A DNA stretch of 64,000 bases from Tenacibaculum discolor (GCF_003664185.1 NZ_RCCS01000007.1:186001-250000), one strand, 5' to 3'; shown: positions 52,424 through 60,981, counted from the stretch's first letter. Notes: generated from the letters alone by a model not told the origin. Numbers and translations: made by a program.

Positions 52424-53505
52424 AAAAAATAGTAACTATATTAGGTGCACGTCCGCAATTTATAAAGGGAGCCGTGTTAAGTAGAGTAATCAAAAAGTAC
52501 AATGAAATTGAAGAAGTAATAGTGCATACTGGACAACATTTTGACGCAAACATGAGCGCTGTTTTTTTTGATGAAATGCAAATTCCTAAGCCTAAGTATA
52601 ACTTGAATATTAATGGACTAAATCATGGGGCAATGACGGGGCAAATGCTAGAAAAAATTGAAGAAATTTTACTAGCGGAAAAGCCTAATGTAGTTGTTGT
52701 ATACGGAGATACTAATTCAACTTTAGCTGGAGCTTTAGCGGCAAAAAAACTTCATATAAAAGTAGTGCATATTGAAGCAGGATTACGTTCATTTAACATG
52801 CTAATGCCTGAAGAAATAAACCGTATCCTAACTGATAGGATAGGGAGCTTACTAAGTTGTCCAACAGATATTGCTGTATCAAACTTAAAAAATGAAAGTT
52901 TTGATAGTTTTGATATTTTGATAGAGAAGCACGGTGATATAATGAAAGATGCTGTAGAGTTTTATAGTCAAGTTTCCGAAGAGAAGTCAACTATTCTTAA
53001 AGACTTAGGTTTAGAGAAAAAAGAGTTTGTATTAGCAACAATTCACCGTCAAGAAAATACAGATAATGAAGGTAAATTGACTAATATTTTCTCTGCTTTA
53101 GAAGAGATTCATAAAACAAAAGAAGTGGTACTTCCTTTACATCCGAGAACAAAAAAGGTGTTAGAGAAATACCGATTACAACCAAACGTTACTTTTATAG
53201 AACCTGTAGGTTATTTTTCAATGTTAGAGTTGTTAAAAAACTGTAGCTTGGTTATTACTGATAGTGGAGGATTACAAAAAGAGGCTTTCTTTAATAAGAA
53301 GTTTTGCATAATAGCAAGAGAAGAAACAGAATGGAAAGAATTAGTAGATAACGGTTATGCAGCTATAGCTGGAGCTAGTACAGAAAAAATAGAAAATTAT
53401 TTCCAACAGTTTTTAGCGACAACAAAAGATTTTAAAGAGCCGTTGTACGGAGAGAATGTAGGAGAAAAAATATATCAATCAATACTAAAATTAATAAAAG
53501 AATAA
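52420..53505 (+). CDS. wecB: UDP-N-acetylglucosamine 2-epimerase (non-hydrolysing)
   Basis: Makes UDP-ManNAc from UDP-GlcNAc, a precursor of surface polysaccharides. 361 residues: TILGARPQFIKGAVLSRV at the start, HTGQHFDANMS, VYGDTNSTLAGALAAKK, HIEAGLRSF, PEEINRILTDRI, ATIHRQENTDN, ITDSGGLQKEAFF, all family markers. Start codon TTG at 52420 within the stop of the preceding gene (TTGA). Its product is a likely donor for one of the operon's glycosyltransferases. Confidence 0.95.
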   Translation: MKKIVTILGARPQFIKGAVLSRVIKKYNEIEEVIVHTGQHFDANMSAVFFDEMQIPKPKYNLNINGLNHGAMTGQMLEKIEEILLAEKPNVVVVYGDTNSTLAGALAAKKLHIKVVHIEAGLRSFNMLMPEEINRILTDRIGSLLSCPTDIAVSNLKNESFDSFDILIEKHGDIMKDAVEFYSQVSEEKSTILKDLGLEKKEFVLATIHRQENTDNEGKLTNIFSALEEIHKTKEVVLPLHPRTKKVLEKYRLQPNVTFIEPVGYFSMLELLKNCSLVITDSGGLQKEAFFNKKFCIIAREETEWKELVDNGYAAIAGASTEKIENYFQQFLATTKDFKEPLYGENVGEKIYQSILKLIKE

Positions 53506-53506
53506 G

Positions 53507-55012
53507 TTGGGAATTGTATTTAAACAATCATTCAGAAACACCTTAATAATTTATTTAGGATTTTTAATAGGCGGTATTAATACCTTGGTATTATATACAC
53601 GATTTTTAGGTGATGAGTATTATGGGTTAGCAACCTATGTGTTTTCTGCTTCAAATTTAATAATGCCCATAACAGCTTTCGGAGTTCATTTTACTATAAT
53701 CAAGTTTTTTTCAGGGTATACTTCAAAGGTAGAAAAAGATAAGTTTTTAAGCTCTATAATTTTTTTACCATTATTCATAGCAATTCCAATAGGGTATTTT
53801 TGGAATTTCTTTCATGATTGGATTATGAGTTATGTAGTAGAAAGTGGAGCTAATGAGAATTTAATAATTGAAGACTACACAATTTATATTTATATAATAG
53901 CTGTTGCCTGTGCTTATTTTGAAGTGTTTTACTCTTGGGCAAGGGTACAAATGCAGTCAGTTTTTGGAAATCTTTTAAAAGAATTATATAATAGAGTGGC
54001 AGTAATGGTTTTGCTTTTAGCTGTGTACTTTAATGTAATAACTAAAGAAGAATTTTTAATTTATATGTCGGTAGCATATATATTTAGAGTTTTGCTAATG
54101 ATGACATACGCTTTTCGTTTGTATACACCAAAATTTACATTTAGTTTACCAAGTAACTTTAAAGAAGTATTGAGATATACTTTTTATATTATTTTAGCAG
54201 GTAGTGCTGGGGCTATTATTTTAGATATAGATAAAGTAATGATACCAGGTAAAGAAGGTCTTGCTACAGCAGCATATTATACGGTAGCTGTGTTTATAGG
54301 GTCGTTTATAGAAGCCCCAAGCAGAGCTATGGGACAAATTTTACAGCCATTAACCTCTAAGGCACTTAATGAAAATAATCCTAAAGAAACAGAGAACTTA
54401 TACAAAAAAAGTTCTATTAACTTATTGTTGATTGGTGGACTATTTTTTGTCTTAGTGAATTGTAATGTGGAGGAATTATTCAGGCTGATGCCGAATAAAA
54501 ACTATGGAAAAGAAGGAGTACTAGTAGTATTATTAATCTCGTCTGCAAAGTTGTTTTTAATGTCATTAGGTAGTAACGGTGCCATTATAAGCAATTCTAA
54601 ATTTTACCGTATTACTTTACCTGTAGGTTTAGGAATGGCCTTTTCTGTATATTTTTTAAATATTTATTTTTTTAATGATTTAGAAATGGGAACGAAAGGG
54701 TTGGCACTAGCAACGCTTATTACAGTTTTAGTATTTAATACCTTTAAACTATGGTTTGTAAAAGAAAAGTTTAATATGACACCTTTTACTAATAAAACAT
54801 TTTTAATGATTCTTATTGTCTTAATTATGTTTTTAGGGTTTAATTTTTGGAACTTCTCAATACCTGAGTTTTACCTTTTGGATTTTCCAATTCATCCTAT
54901 AATAAATATCATTTTAAAAAGTATACTAATTATTGCAGTTTATGTTTTTGTTGTAGTAAAGTTATCTATTTCAGAACAGATAAATAACTTGGCAAAAAGA
55001 TATATAAAATAA
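53507..55012 (+). CDS. Oligosaccharide flippase / Wzx-like (MATE/MOP) membrane protein
   Basis: 501 residues, about 14 membrane helices in a MOP exporter pattern: FRNTLIIYLGFLIGGINTLVLY opening, FGVHFTIIKFFSGY, LDIDKVMIPGKEGLATAAYY (typical DKxM...G of Wzx) and FIEAPSRAMGQILQPL. It would flip the undecaprenyl-linked repeat unit to the periplasmic face. Start codon TTG (53507), one base after the wecB stop. Last gene of the operon; no polymerase or chain-length gene is present here, so it may not be a whole capsule set. Confidence 0.88.
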   Translation: MGIVFKQSFRNTLIIYLGFLIGGINTLVLYTRFLGDEYYGLATYVFSASNLIMPITAFGVHFTIIKFFSGYTSKVEKDKFLSSIIFLPLFIAIPIGYFWNFFHDWIMSYVVESGANENLIIEDYTIYIYIIAVACAYFEVFYSWARVQMQSVFGNLLKELYNRVAVMVLLLAVYFNVITKEEFLIYMSVAYIFRVLLMMTYAFRLYTPKFTFSLPSNFKEVLRYTFYIILAGSAGAIILDIDKVMIPGKEGLATAAYYTVAVFIGSFIEAPSRAMGQILQPLTSKALNENNPKETENLYKKSSINLLLIGGLFFVLVNCNVEELFRLMPNKNYGKEGVLVVLLISSAKLFLMSLGSNGAIISNSKFYRITLPVGLGMAFSVYFLNIYFFNDLEMGTKGLALATLITVLVFNTFKLWFVKEKFNMTPFTNKTFLMILIVLIMFLGFNFWNFSIPEFYLLDFPIHPIINIILKSILIIAVYVFVVVKLSISEQINNLAKRYIK

Positions 55013-55044
55013 AAAGACCTGCACACAAAGGGAACAAGTCTTTT
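55011..55044. terminator. Weak bidirectional hairpin at the operon end
   Basis: AAAAGAC (55012-55018) pairs with GTCTTTT (55038-55044) with a 19-base loop. It fits as terminator of the flippase gene and, on the other strand, of the crp 3' transcript, where a T run follows. Confidence 0.5.
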
Positions 55045-55053
55045 CTTAATAAT

Positions 55054-55087
55054 AAGGGGGAAATGAAACATTAAAAAGGGGGAAATG
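55054..55087. repeat. Direct repeat AAGGGGGAAATG, two copies
   Basis: Twelve-base copies at 55054-55065 and 55076-55087, 22 bases apart. On the minus strand they read CATTTCCCCCTT. Hairpin GAAACATT/AATGTTTC (55065-55072 with 55084-55091) places one C-tract in its loop. Confidence 0.8.
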
Positions 55088-55096
55088 TTTCGCTGA

Positions 55097-55104
55097 CAAA
55101 TATA
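55097..55104 (-). promoter_or_regulatory. -7-like promoter element within the crp 3' region
   Basis: Minus strand TATATTTG, exact TAnnTTTG, 41-48 bases past the crp stop. It could start a short minus-strand RNA of about 80 nt that ends at 55011-55044. No -33 match. Confidence 0.4.
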
Positions 55105-55144
55105 TATAAAATAAGTAAATTGCCTCTTAATTTATGTTAAAAAA

Positions 55145-55723
55145 TTATTGATTATTTAGTTTTTTCTTGATTCTACTAAGTTGTACAGGAGAAATGTTTA
55201 GATATGAAGCAATGTATCGTTGTGTAATTAGTTTATCAATATTTGGGATTCTTTTTTTTAGTGCTATATATCTTTCTGTTGAAGTAAGTGTAGAAATATT
55301 TAAAAGTAATTCTTCAGCTATTAAATAAGCATTTTCAAGTGCTTTTATGTAGAATATACTAAATTCTTTATACTTTAATGTTAGTTCTATAAGTTTATCA
55401 AAATCTCCTTTATAACCTGTTACGTTTGTTAAGGCTTGATAGTTAACTTCCGAGGGAATTTTTTGCATCATTGCAGAGTTTGCTCCAGAAATATCGCCAG
55501 AAATAAAAAAAGCCCTAGTGGTTTCAGTTCCTTTTTCATTCAATAAAAAAGACCGCATAATTCCTGTTTTGATTATAAAAAAATCATTTGAGTATTCTCC
55601 TTCTTTAGTGAGAATTTCTTTAGGTTTTAACTCTGTAAATGTAACTATACCTTCAAATAGAGAAACTAAATAATCTGGCAAGTCAACGTAGAGATGAACA
55701 AAGTTTTTTATATCATCATTCAT
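55145..55723 (-). CDS. Crp/Fnr-family regulator, paralogue 1
   Basis: 192 residues from ATG 55723; a TTG at 55732 also opens the frame. Cyclic-nucleotide-binding-type beta roll at about 10-115 (EGIVTFTELKPKEILTKEGEYS, FFIIKTGIMRSFLLNEKGTETT) and a short helix-turn-helix (IASYLNISPVQLSRIKKKL). No Cys cluster for FNR-type iron sulfur and no complete cAMP phosphate-binding motif, so the ligand is unknown. Paralogue of the next gene upstream. Promoter at 55793-55800. Confidence 0.87.
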   Translation of the reverse strand: MNDDIKNFVHLYVDLPDYLVSLFEGIVTFTELKPKEILTKEGEYSNDFFIIKTGIMRSFLLNEKGTETTRAFFISGDISGANSAMMQKIPSEVNYQALTNVTGYKGDFDKLIELTLKYKEFSIFYIKALENAYLIAEELLLNISTLTSTERYIALKKRIPNIDKLITQRYIASYLNISPVQLSRIKKKLNNQ

Positions 55724-55792
55724 AATTAACAAGTTATATGATAATAGTGAGGGTAAATTACTAAGTTAATAAAAAACTTTCAGTTATTGAAG

Positions 55793-55800
55793 CAAAAATA
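55793..55800 (-). promoter_or_regulatory. Bacteroidota -7 element for crp 1
   Basis: Minus strand TATTTTTG, exact match. It directly follows the hairpin at 55801-55831, so the T stretch may serve both the terminator of crp 2 and the promoter of crp 1. Confidence 0.55.
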
Positions 55801-55831
55801 CAGACCTAACTTTAAGGGGAAATTAGGTCTG
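55801..55831 (-). terminator. Hairpin with C-rich loop after crp 2
   Basis: Perfect 9-bp stem CAGACCTAA with TTAGGTCTG; the minus-strand loop contains TTTCCCCTT. Followed on that strand by TATTTTTG. Probable terminator of crp 2. Confidence 0.65.
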
Positions 55832-55910
55832 AAATGTGTTAAGGGGTATGTAACTTGTTAATTACAATAGCAAATTTAGGATAGTTTTATAGTATAACCA
55901 TTAACATATG

Positions 55911-56483
55911 TTAATAAATGAAATTAGCTCTAATTCTACTAAGTTGAACAGGAGTAATATTAAGATAAGAAGCTATATGATATTGATTAATAAGATTATC
56001 AATATTTGGATAGTTTTCTTGTAGTTTTTTATACCTCTGAGTAGCATCCAACATCTGTAATTCTAAAATTTTGGACTCCTCCCTAATGTATATGTTTTGC
56101 AGTATTTTGTAGTGAAAAATAGAAATTTCATGATATTGTAAAGAAAGATTATAAAAATCTTGATAATTACATTCTAAAACTTCACAGTCGGTTAAGCATT
56201 CATAAATTAATTCAGAAGGCTCATTTTTTATCAAAGCCCCCAAATTACCTGACGTAATTACGGGAGTGTAAAGGGTTTTTGTGTGTTCTTTTCCTTTAGA
56301 GTCTACATTATACGACCTTATAATCCCTTCTTTTAAGATGTATACATTTATGGGCCTCTGACCTAAAGAAACCAACTCATAATTTTTAGGAAACTTCTTT
56401 ATTGATAAAATAGCAAATATTTTATTTAAAGCAGCTTCAGATAAAGGATGAAAATTTTGCGAAAACTCTCTAAAAAACTCCAT
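55911..56483 (-). CDS. Crp/Fnr-family regulator, paralogue 2
   Basis: 190 residues, same plan as paralogue 1: beta roll (KIFAILSIKKFPKNYELVS, YILKEGIIRSYNVDSKGKEHT) and helix-turn-helix HIASYLNITPVQLSRIRANF. The end of the recognition helix is shared with paralogue 1, so they may bind similar sites. Lies between wbqC and crp 1, same strand. No FNR cysteines. Ligand and targets unknown. Confidence 0.87.
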   Translation of the reverse strand: MEFFREFSQNFHPLSEAALNKIFAILSIKKFPKNYELVSLGQRPINVYILKEGIIRSYNVDSKGKEHTKTLYTPVITSGNLGALIKNEPSELIYECLTDCEVLECNYQDFYNLSLQYHEISIFHYKILQNIYIREESKILELQMLDATQRYKKLQENYPNIDNLINQYHIASYLNITPVQLSRIRANFIY

Positions 56484-56520
56484 AAGTAAAATAATGAAAG
56501 GATGAAATAACTAGAGGGGG

Positions 56521-57141
56521 TTATTCCAAATTTACATTAATTTTCTCTAAAAAGCTAATAGTATTAGCACCTTCCATGAAAAGGAGATCTAAAATAGATA
56601 AATTTGGTATGAATCCATATTTTTCATCAAACATTTGAACATAGGAATCCATTTCTATTTCAACTCCTTTTTTAGCAATTGCTAAAGACCTGAAATCAGT
56701 TTTTTCAGGGCTTAATTCATAACTAGTTGTTTTACTAAATTGTTGATCAATTTGTAAGGCATCTGCTATAAATAGATGAGTATCAATATTTAGGTCTTGT
56801 AAAAAGGTGTATTTTTTGCTGAAAATAGTATGTAAATCATCTTCAAAAAATTCGAAAAAAGGAGAAGAGCGATAGGCTGATTGTAACGATTTAAAATGTT
56901 GTTGCTGCCAAGGAAAATCATTTTCCACTAACGTGTCTTTTGTCTTTTTTCTACCGTCTTTTGTTTTGTGTTTAACAGGAATATTTAAGGCAAGTTTACC
57001 GTTAGCTCCATAAATATAACAGCGATTACGGTAGGTTTGCTTTTGATAATTATCTTCTACTTCAAAAGTTATTACGTCTGATTTATAGATTGCAGCATAC
57101 TGTGAAATAGGAGCAAAGTAAGTAGGGATAAAAAGTGACAT
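56521..57141 (-). CDS. WbqC family protein
   Basis: 206 residues. WbqC-like family: LFIPTYFAPISQYAAIYKSD at the start, ENDFPWQQQHFKSLQSAYRSSPFFEFFED (family hallmark) and FGFIPNLSILDLLF-like YGFIPNLSILDLLFMEG. Family members occur in polysaccharide clusters and next to lepB in Flavobacteriia; the reaction is unknown. ATG overlaps the lepB stop by one base. Confidence 0.87.
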   Translation of the reverse strand: MSLFIPTYFAPISQYAAIYKSDVITFEVEDNYQKQTYRNRCYIYGANGKLALNIPVKHKTKDGRKKTKDTLVENDFPWQQQHFKSLQSAYRSSPFFEFFEDDLHTIFSKKYTFLQDLNIDTHLFIADALQIDQQFSKTTSYELSPEKTDFRSLAIAKKGVEIEMDSYVQMFDEKYGFIPNLSILDLLFMEGANTISFLEKINVNLE

Positions 57142-58724
57142 TACGCTTTCTTCTTTTTACTTTTTCTAAAACTATATACAGTATAACCTCCAATTAATAA
57201 TAAAACTAACCAAAGATAAGAAACTGGTTTACCACTGCCGCCAACAGTTGTAAACATTCTATCCCAACGAATAGAGTTTAATTTAGCGATAAAATTAGGT
57301 GCGTTAGCATCCCAACTTAACCAAATCATTACAGGTTTACCAACCACGTGGTCAAAAGGTACGTATCCCCAATTTCTAGCGTCTAATGAGCGTTGACGAT
57401 TGTCTCCCATCATCCAGTAGTAATCTTGCTTAAAAGTATATTCTTTTACCTTTTTACCATTAATGTAAATGTCGTCTCCAAAAATTGTTAAGTCGTTATT
57501 CTCATACCTACGAATGATTTGCTCATAAAAAGGTATGGTTTTAGAGTTTAGCTCTACTGTAGCTCCTTTTTTAGGAATATATATAGGTCCAAAATTATCG
57601 GTTGACCAAGCATATCTTGGGTCGTGAGGAAAAACAGATTTATCATAAGTCCCTTTTGGAGTTATATGCTTTTCAATAGTTTTTACAATAGGGTTTTTTG
57701 CTATCAAAGCTGCCTCTTCATCTGTTAGATTTAAAGCATATCTACCATCTGGCATCATTTGTCCTTCTCTAATATTATATCTAGAAATAGCTCCTTGACT
57801 AAATTTTTCTCCATCAGTATCAATGAAAAAGTACCATTGTGGCTTTGCTCTATCAGGTAATGCCGTTTTTTTTCCATTAATAAACACATAACCATCACGA
57901 ACTTCTAAGCTATCACCAGGAGTACCTACAGCGCGCTTTACATAGTTAGTACGTTTATCAATAGGTTTATAAGTGAATTTTCCAGAATTATCACCCCACA
58001 TTGTAGCTAAGGAATCTGAAGGCCAACTAAAAACAACTATATCGTTACGTTTAATTTTTTGAAAACCAGGAACACGCATGTAAGGTAATGACAGTTTGTT
58101 TAGTAATCCATCTTTATTTTTATCATCAGATAAAAATGATTTTACACCTAATACAGGAATTGTATCATGTGCCATAGGTGCTGCGATTGTAGTCATAGGA
58201 ACACGTGCACCATAATGAAATTTACTTACAAACAAGTAATCACCCACCAATAAGGTTTTTTCTAATGATGATGTAGGAATGGTGTAAGGTTGCATAAAAT
58301 AAGTATGCACTAAAGTAGCAGCAATAATAGCAAAAGCAATAGAACTTACCCATTCACCTAAAGGAGATCTAGGTTTTAAACTTCTGTTTTCTATATGCTC
58401 TGCATTTGTAAAGTAGTTGATATAATAGATGTATAACCCTAAAGTTAGAATAGCTAAGATGGTGTCAGGTCTTTTATTAAAGCCAAAACTTCTACATGTT
58501 TCAACCCAAATAATAGGAAACATTAATAGGTTAACGATAGGAATAAACAATAAAACTACCCACCATTTTGGGCGATTTATTATTTGCATTAGTACTATGG
58601 CATTATATACAGGCACAGCTGCTTCCCAAGCTTTTTTACCAGCTCTAGTATATAGTTTCCAAGTACCTAAAAAATGAATAACTTGTATAAGTAAGAAGAA
58701 TAAAAACCATTCAGTAAATGTCAT
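57141..58724 (-). CDS. lepB: Signal peptidase I, long Bacteroidota form
   Basis: 527 residues, inner-membrane signal peptidase that cuts Sec and Tat leaders. Four N-terminal hydrophobic segments up to about residue 140, catalytic S153 (TIPTSSLEKTLLVGDYL) and K263 (TNYVKRAVGTPGD), conserved MMGDNRQRSLDARNWGYVP near the C-terminus, and a final membrane segment. A long insert between the catalytic parts is usual in the phylum. A 14-bp palindrome (58743-58756) lies just upstream of the start. Confidence 0.95.
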   Translation of the reverse strand: MTFTEWFLFFLLIQVIHFLGTWKLYTRAGKKAWEAAVPVYNAIVLMQIINRPKWWVVLLFIPIVNLLMFPIIWVETCRSFGFNKRPDTILAILTLGLYIYYINYFTNAEHIENRSLKPRSPLGEWVSSIAFAIIAATLVHTYFMQPYTIPTSSLEKTLLVGDYLFVSKFHYGARVPMTTIAAPMAHDTIPVLGVKSFLSDDKNKDGLLNKLSLPYMRVPGFQKIKRNDIVVFSWPSDSLATMWGDNSGKFTYKPIDKRTNYVKRAVGTPGDSLEVRDGYVFINGKKTALPDRAKPQWYFFIDTDGEKFSQGAISRYNIREGQMMPDGRYALNLTDEEAALIAKNPIVKTIEKHITPKGTYDKSVFPHDPRYAWSTDNFGPIYIPKKGATVELNSKTIPFYEQIIRRYENNDLTIFGDDIYINGKKVKEYTFKQDYYWMMGDNRQRSLDARNWGYVPFDHVVGKPVMIWLSWDANAPNFIAKLNSIRWDRMFTTVGGSGKPVSYLWLVLLLIGGYTVYSFRKSKKKKA

Positions 58725-58742
58725 AATCTATATATTTTGTAT

Positions 58743-58756
58743 TTCCTTGCAAGGAA
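58743..58756. promoter_or_regulatory. 14-bp perfect palindrome upstream of lepB
   Basis: TTCCTTGCAAGGAA, 19 bases before the lepB ATG, in the 78-base gap after dapB. Operator-like; regulator unknown. Confidence 0.45.
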
Positions 58757-58802
58757 TAAATTCAATATTATTTGTGTGCTTTTAGAGTTTTTTGTTACGC
58801 TA

Positions 58803-59504
58803 TTAACCTAAGTTTAACACATCTCTCATAGTAAAAACACCTGTTTTACCATTTAACCATTCAGCAGCAATTACTGCACCTAAAGCAAAACCTTGACGAT
58901 TATGAGCGGTGTGTTTAATATCAATTGTATCTACTTCAGAGTTATAAGTTACAGTATGAGTACCTGGAACATCTGGAGTTCGGATAGCTTTGATAGAAAT
59001 ATTTTCGTCTGATGTTTTTTTATCTAGCTCCCAAGCTTTTTTGTTTGTGTTTTCAATAACACCTTCAGCTAATGTAATTGCAGTACCACTAGGAGCGTCT
59101 AGTTTCTTAATATGATGGATTTCTTCAATAGAAACATTGTATTGCTCTAAAGTACTCATTATTTTAGCAAGTTGTTTGTTTAGCTCAAAGAAAACATTAA
59201 CACCTAAACTAAAGTTAGAGGCATAAATAAAAGTACCGTTTTTTTCATTACATAAATCAACAATATCGTTGTATTTATCTAACCAGCCAGTAGTTCCGGA
59301 AATAACAGGTACATTATTGTTAATACAATTGCTTATGTTGTCATATGCAGAAGAAGGAATACTAAAATCAATGGCAACATCAGCTTTTGTAATGTCGTAA
59401 CTATTTTCTCCTGTAGATTTAATAACGATTTCATGTCCTCTTTGTAAAGCAATTTTTTCAATTTCTTTACCCATTCTACCATAACCAAGTAAGGCTATTT
59501 TCAT
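58803..59504 (-). CDS. dapB: 4-hydroxy-tetrahydrodipicolinate reductase
   Basis: Second enzyme of the diaminopimelate pathway, 233 residues. NAD(P) site GYGRMGKEI at 7-15, SGTTGWLDKY, and the catalytic and substrate motif EIHHIKKLDAPSGTA. Ends with FALGAVIAAEWLNGKTGVFTMRDVL. Shorter than the E. coli enzyme by about 40 residues, as usual in Bacteroidota. Downstream of DUF5683 by one base. Confidence 0.96.
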   Translation of the reverse strand: MKIALLGYGRMGKEIEKIALQRGHEIVIKSTGENSYDITKADVAIDFSIPSSAYDNISNCINNNVPVISGTTGWLDKYNDIVDLCNEKNGTFIYASNFSLGVNVFFELNKQLAKIMSTLEQYNVSIEEIHHIKKLDAPSGTAITLAEGVIENTNKKAWELDKKTSDENISIKAIRTPDVPGTHTVTYNSEVDTIDIKHTAHNRQGFALGAVIAAEWLNGKTGVFTMRDVLNLG

Positions 59505-59505
59505 T

Positions 59506-60084
59506 TTAAAAAGAATATTTTAGTGTTAAACCAACCTTTGGTGCTTCAATAAATAAAGGATCTGGAGTTATTACTGGTTTTACAGATAAGCTATCATCTG
59601 TGTCAAATTGTAATAAGTGTGCGTTAACACTAGCTTCAACAATTTGTAAAACGTATAAAAGTACACCAGTTAATAATGATAAATCTCTATTTTTCCGTAA
59701 AGTTTTTTGAGCACTTTCTAAACCAGCAGTAGAAATAAGAACAGTTCCATCCTCTCTAGTAAACTCGTCTTTTAAACCCTGTTTACGAAGTTTAAAAGCT
59801 GTTCGATAGCGGTCATACTGGTTACTATTATCAATATAAAAATAAGCGCTAGCGCTCATTGCTGCCCATACTATAGGGGCTTTCCAATATTTTCCATTAT
59901 AAATTTGCCCCCCTCCAGGAAAAATTGCAGAATAAAAAGCTGCTTTTGAAGGGGATAAAGGGTTGTATTTGTCGCTAGTTAATTGAAGCTGTTTTGCCCT
60001 AACAGCAATAGAATCTTTTTGAGCAAAGGTGTTTTGAAACAAAAAAAGACTAAAAAAAGCGAATATGATTGTACGTACGTTCAA
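59506..60084 (-). CDS. DUF5683 family protein
   Basis: 192 residues, exported: signal peptide with cleavage near TFAQ (residue 22), then YNPLSPSKAAFYSAIFPGGGQIYNGKYWKAPIVWAA, the family hallmark (a Gly-rich turn between helices), and one or two membrane segments. The start is TTG, immediately after the parB stop (TAATTG); no ATG fits the signal peptide. Located between parB and dapB, as in related genomes. Function unknown. Confidence 0.83.
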   Translation of the reverse strand: MNVRTIIFAFFSLFLFQNTFAQKDSIAVRAKQLQLTSDKYNPLSPSKAAFYSAIFPGGGQIYNGKYWKAPIVWAAMSASAYFYIDNSNQYDRYRTAFKLRKQGLKDEFTREDGTVLISTAGLESAQKTLRKNRDLSLLTGVLLYVLQIVEASVNAHLLQFDTDDSLSVKPVITPDPLFIEAPKVGLTLKYSF

Positions 60085-60972
60085 TTACTTTAATAAGTTT
60101 TTAATACGATTAAAGTCTTCTTCTGAATGAAAAGGTATAGAAATTTTACCTTTTCCACGATTGTTCACCGTAACGTCAATTTTATGTCCAAAATAGTCAC
60201 TAATATCCTTAACACTTTCAGAAATATAATTTGGTAAAGCTTTCTTTTTTGCTGTTTTAGCAACCTTACCTGCTTTTAAGTTTTTTACTAGCTCTTCTGT
60301 TTGACGTACCGATAGTTTATCACGAACAATTTTTTCATAAATGTTTAATTGATCAGAATTACTATCAACATTAATTAAAGCACGACCGTGTCCCATTGAA
60401 ATAAACCCATCACGCATTCCAGTTTGAATAATTGGGTCTAACTTAAGTAAACGCAAATAGTTAGTAACTGTAGAACGTTTTTTACCTACACGAGTACTTA
60501 GTTCTTCTTGTGTAAGTTGAATTTCATCAATTAAGCGCTGATAAGAAAGAGCAACTTCAATTGGGTCTAAATTTTTACGCTGGATATTTTCAACCAACGC
60601 CATTTCTAACATTTCCTGATCGTTAGCTAAACGAATGTAAGCAGGAACTGTTTTGTTACCAATAAGTTTAGAAGCTCTAAAACGACGCTCTCCAGAAACT
60701 AATTGGAATTTATCACTTGATAATTTACGAACAGTAATAGGTTGGATAACCCCTAATTCTTTAATAGAACTAGCTAATTCGCGCAACGCTTCTTCATCAA
60801 AATAAGTTCTAGGTTGGTATGGATTTACATCTATTGAATTTATATCAATTTCGATAATATTTCCTACTAACTTATCTGCATTCTTATCTTCTGCTGAATT
60901 TACTTCTGCAGTTTCTTTTAATAATGCTGATAAACCTCTACCTAAAGCTTGTTTTTTTGTTGCTTTTGCCAT
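60085..60972 (-). CDS. parB: Chromosome partitioning protein ParB
   Basis: 295 residues, DNA-binding CTPase that spreads from parS sites. Domain order: N-terminal LGRGLSALL and DINSIDVNPYQPRTYFDEEALRELA, the CTP-binding GERRFRASKL stretch, then VENIQRKNLDPIEVALSYQ, and the central helix-turn-helix TQEELSTRVGKKRSTVTNYLRLL. C-terminal dimerisation part ends the protein. Nine bases downstream of parA. No consensus parS (TGTTTCACGTGAAACA) was noticed in the window. Confidence 0.96.
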   Translation of the reverse strand: MAKATKKQALGRGLSALLKETAEVNSAEDKNADKLVGNIIEIDINSIDVNPYQPRTYFDEEALRELASSIKELGVIQPITVRKLSSDKFQLVSGERRFRASKLIGNKTVPAYIRLANDQEMLEMALVENIQRKNLDPIEVALSYQRLIDEIQLTQEELSTRVGKKRSTVTNYLRLLKLDPIIQTGMRDGFISMGHGRALINVDSNSDQLNIYEKIVRDKLSVRQTEELVKNLKAGKVAKTAKKKALPNYISESVKDISDYFGHKIDVTVNNRGKGKISIPFHSEEDFNRIKNLLK

Positions 60973-60981
60973 TTACAGTGA

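Larger units (their letters stand above)
55724..55863. repeat. 13-bp inverted repeat around the crp 1 promoter
   Basis: AATTAACAAGTTA at 55724-55736 and its exact complement TAACTTGTTAATT at 55851-55863. Each arm contains TTAAC-AA-GTTA. The left arm touches the crp 1 ATG; the right arm lies upstream of its promoter. Candidate operator pair, for example for autoregulation. Confidence 0.55.

Noticed and set aside
49439-55012. Complete capsule or O-antigen locus
   Set aside because: No polymerase, initiating transferase, chain-length regulator or export genes are present; only a five-gene partial set.
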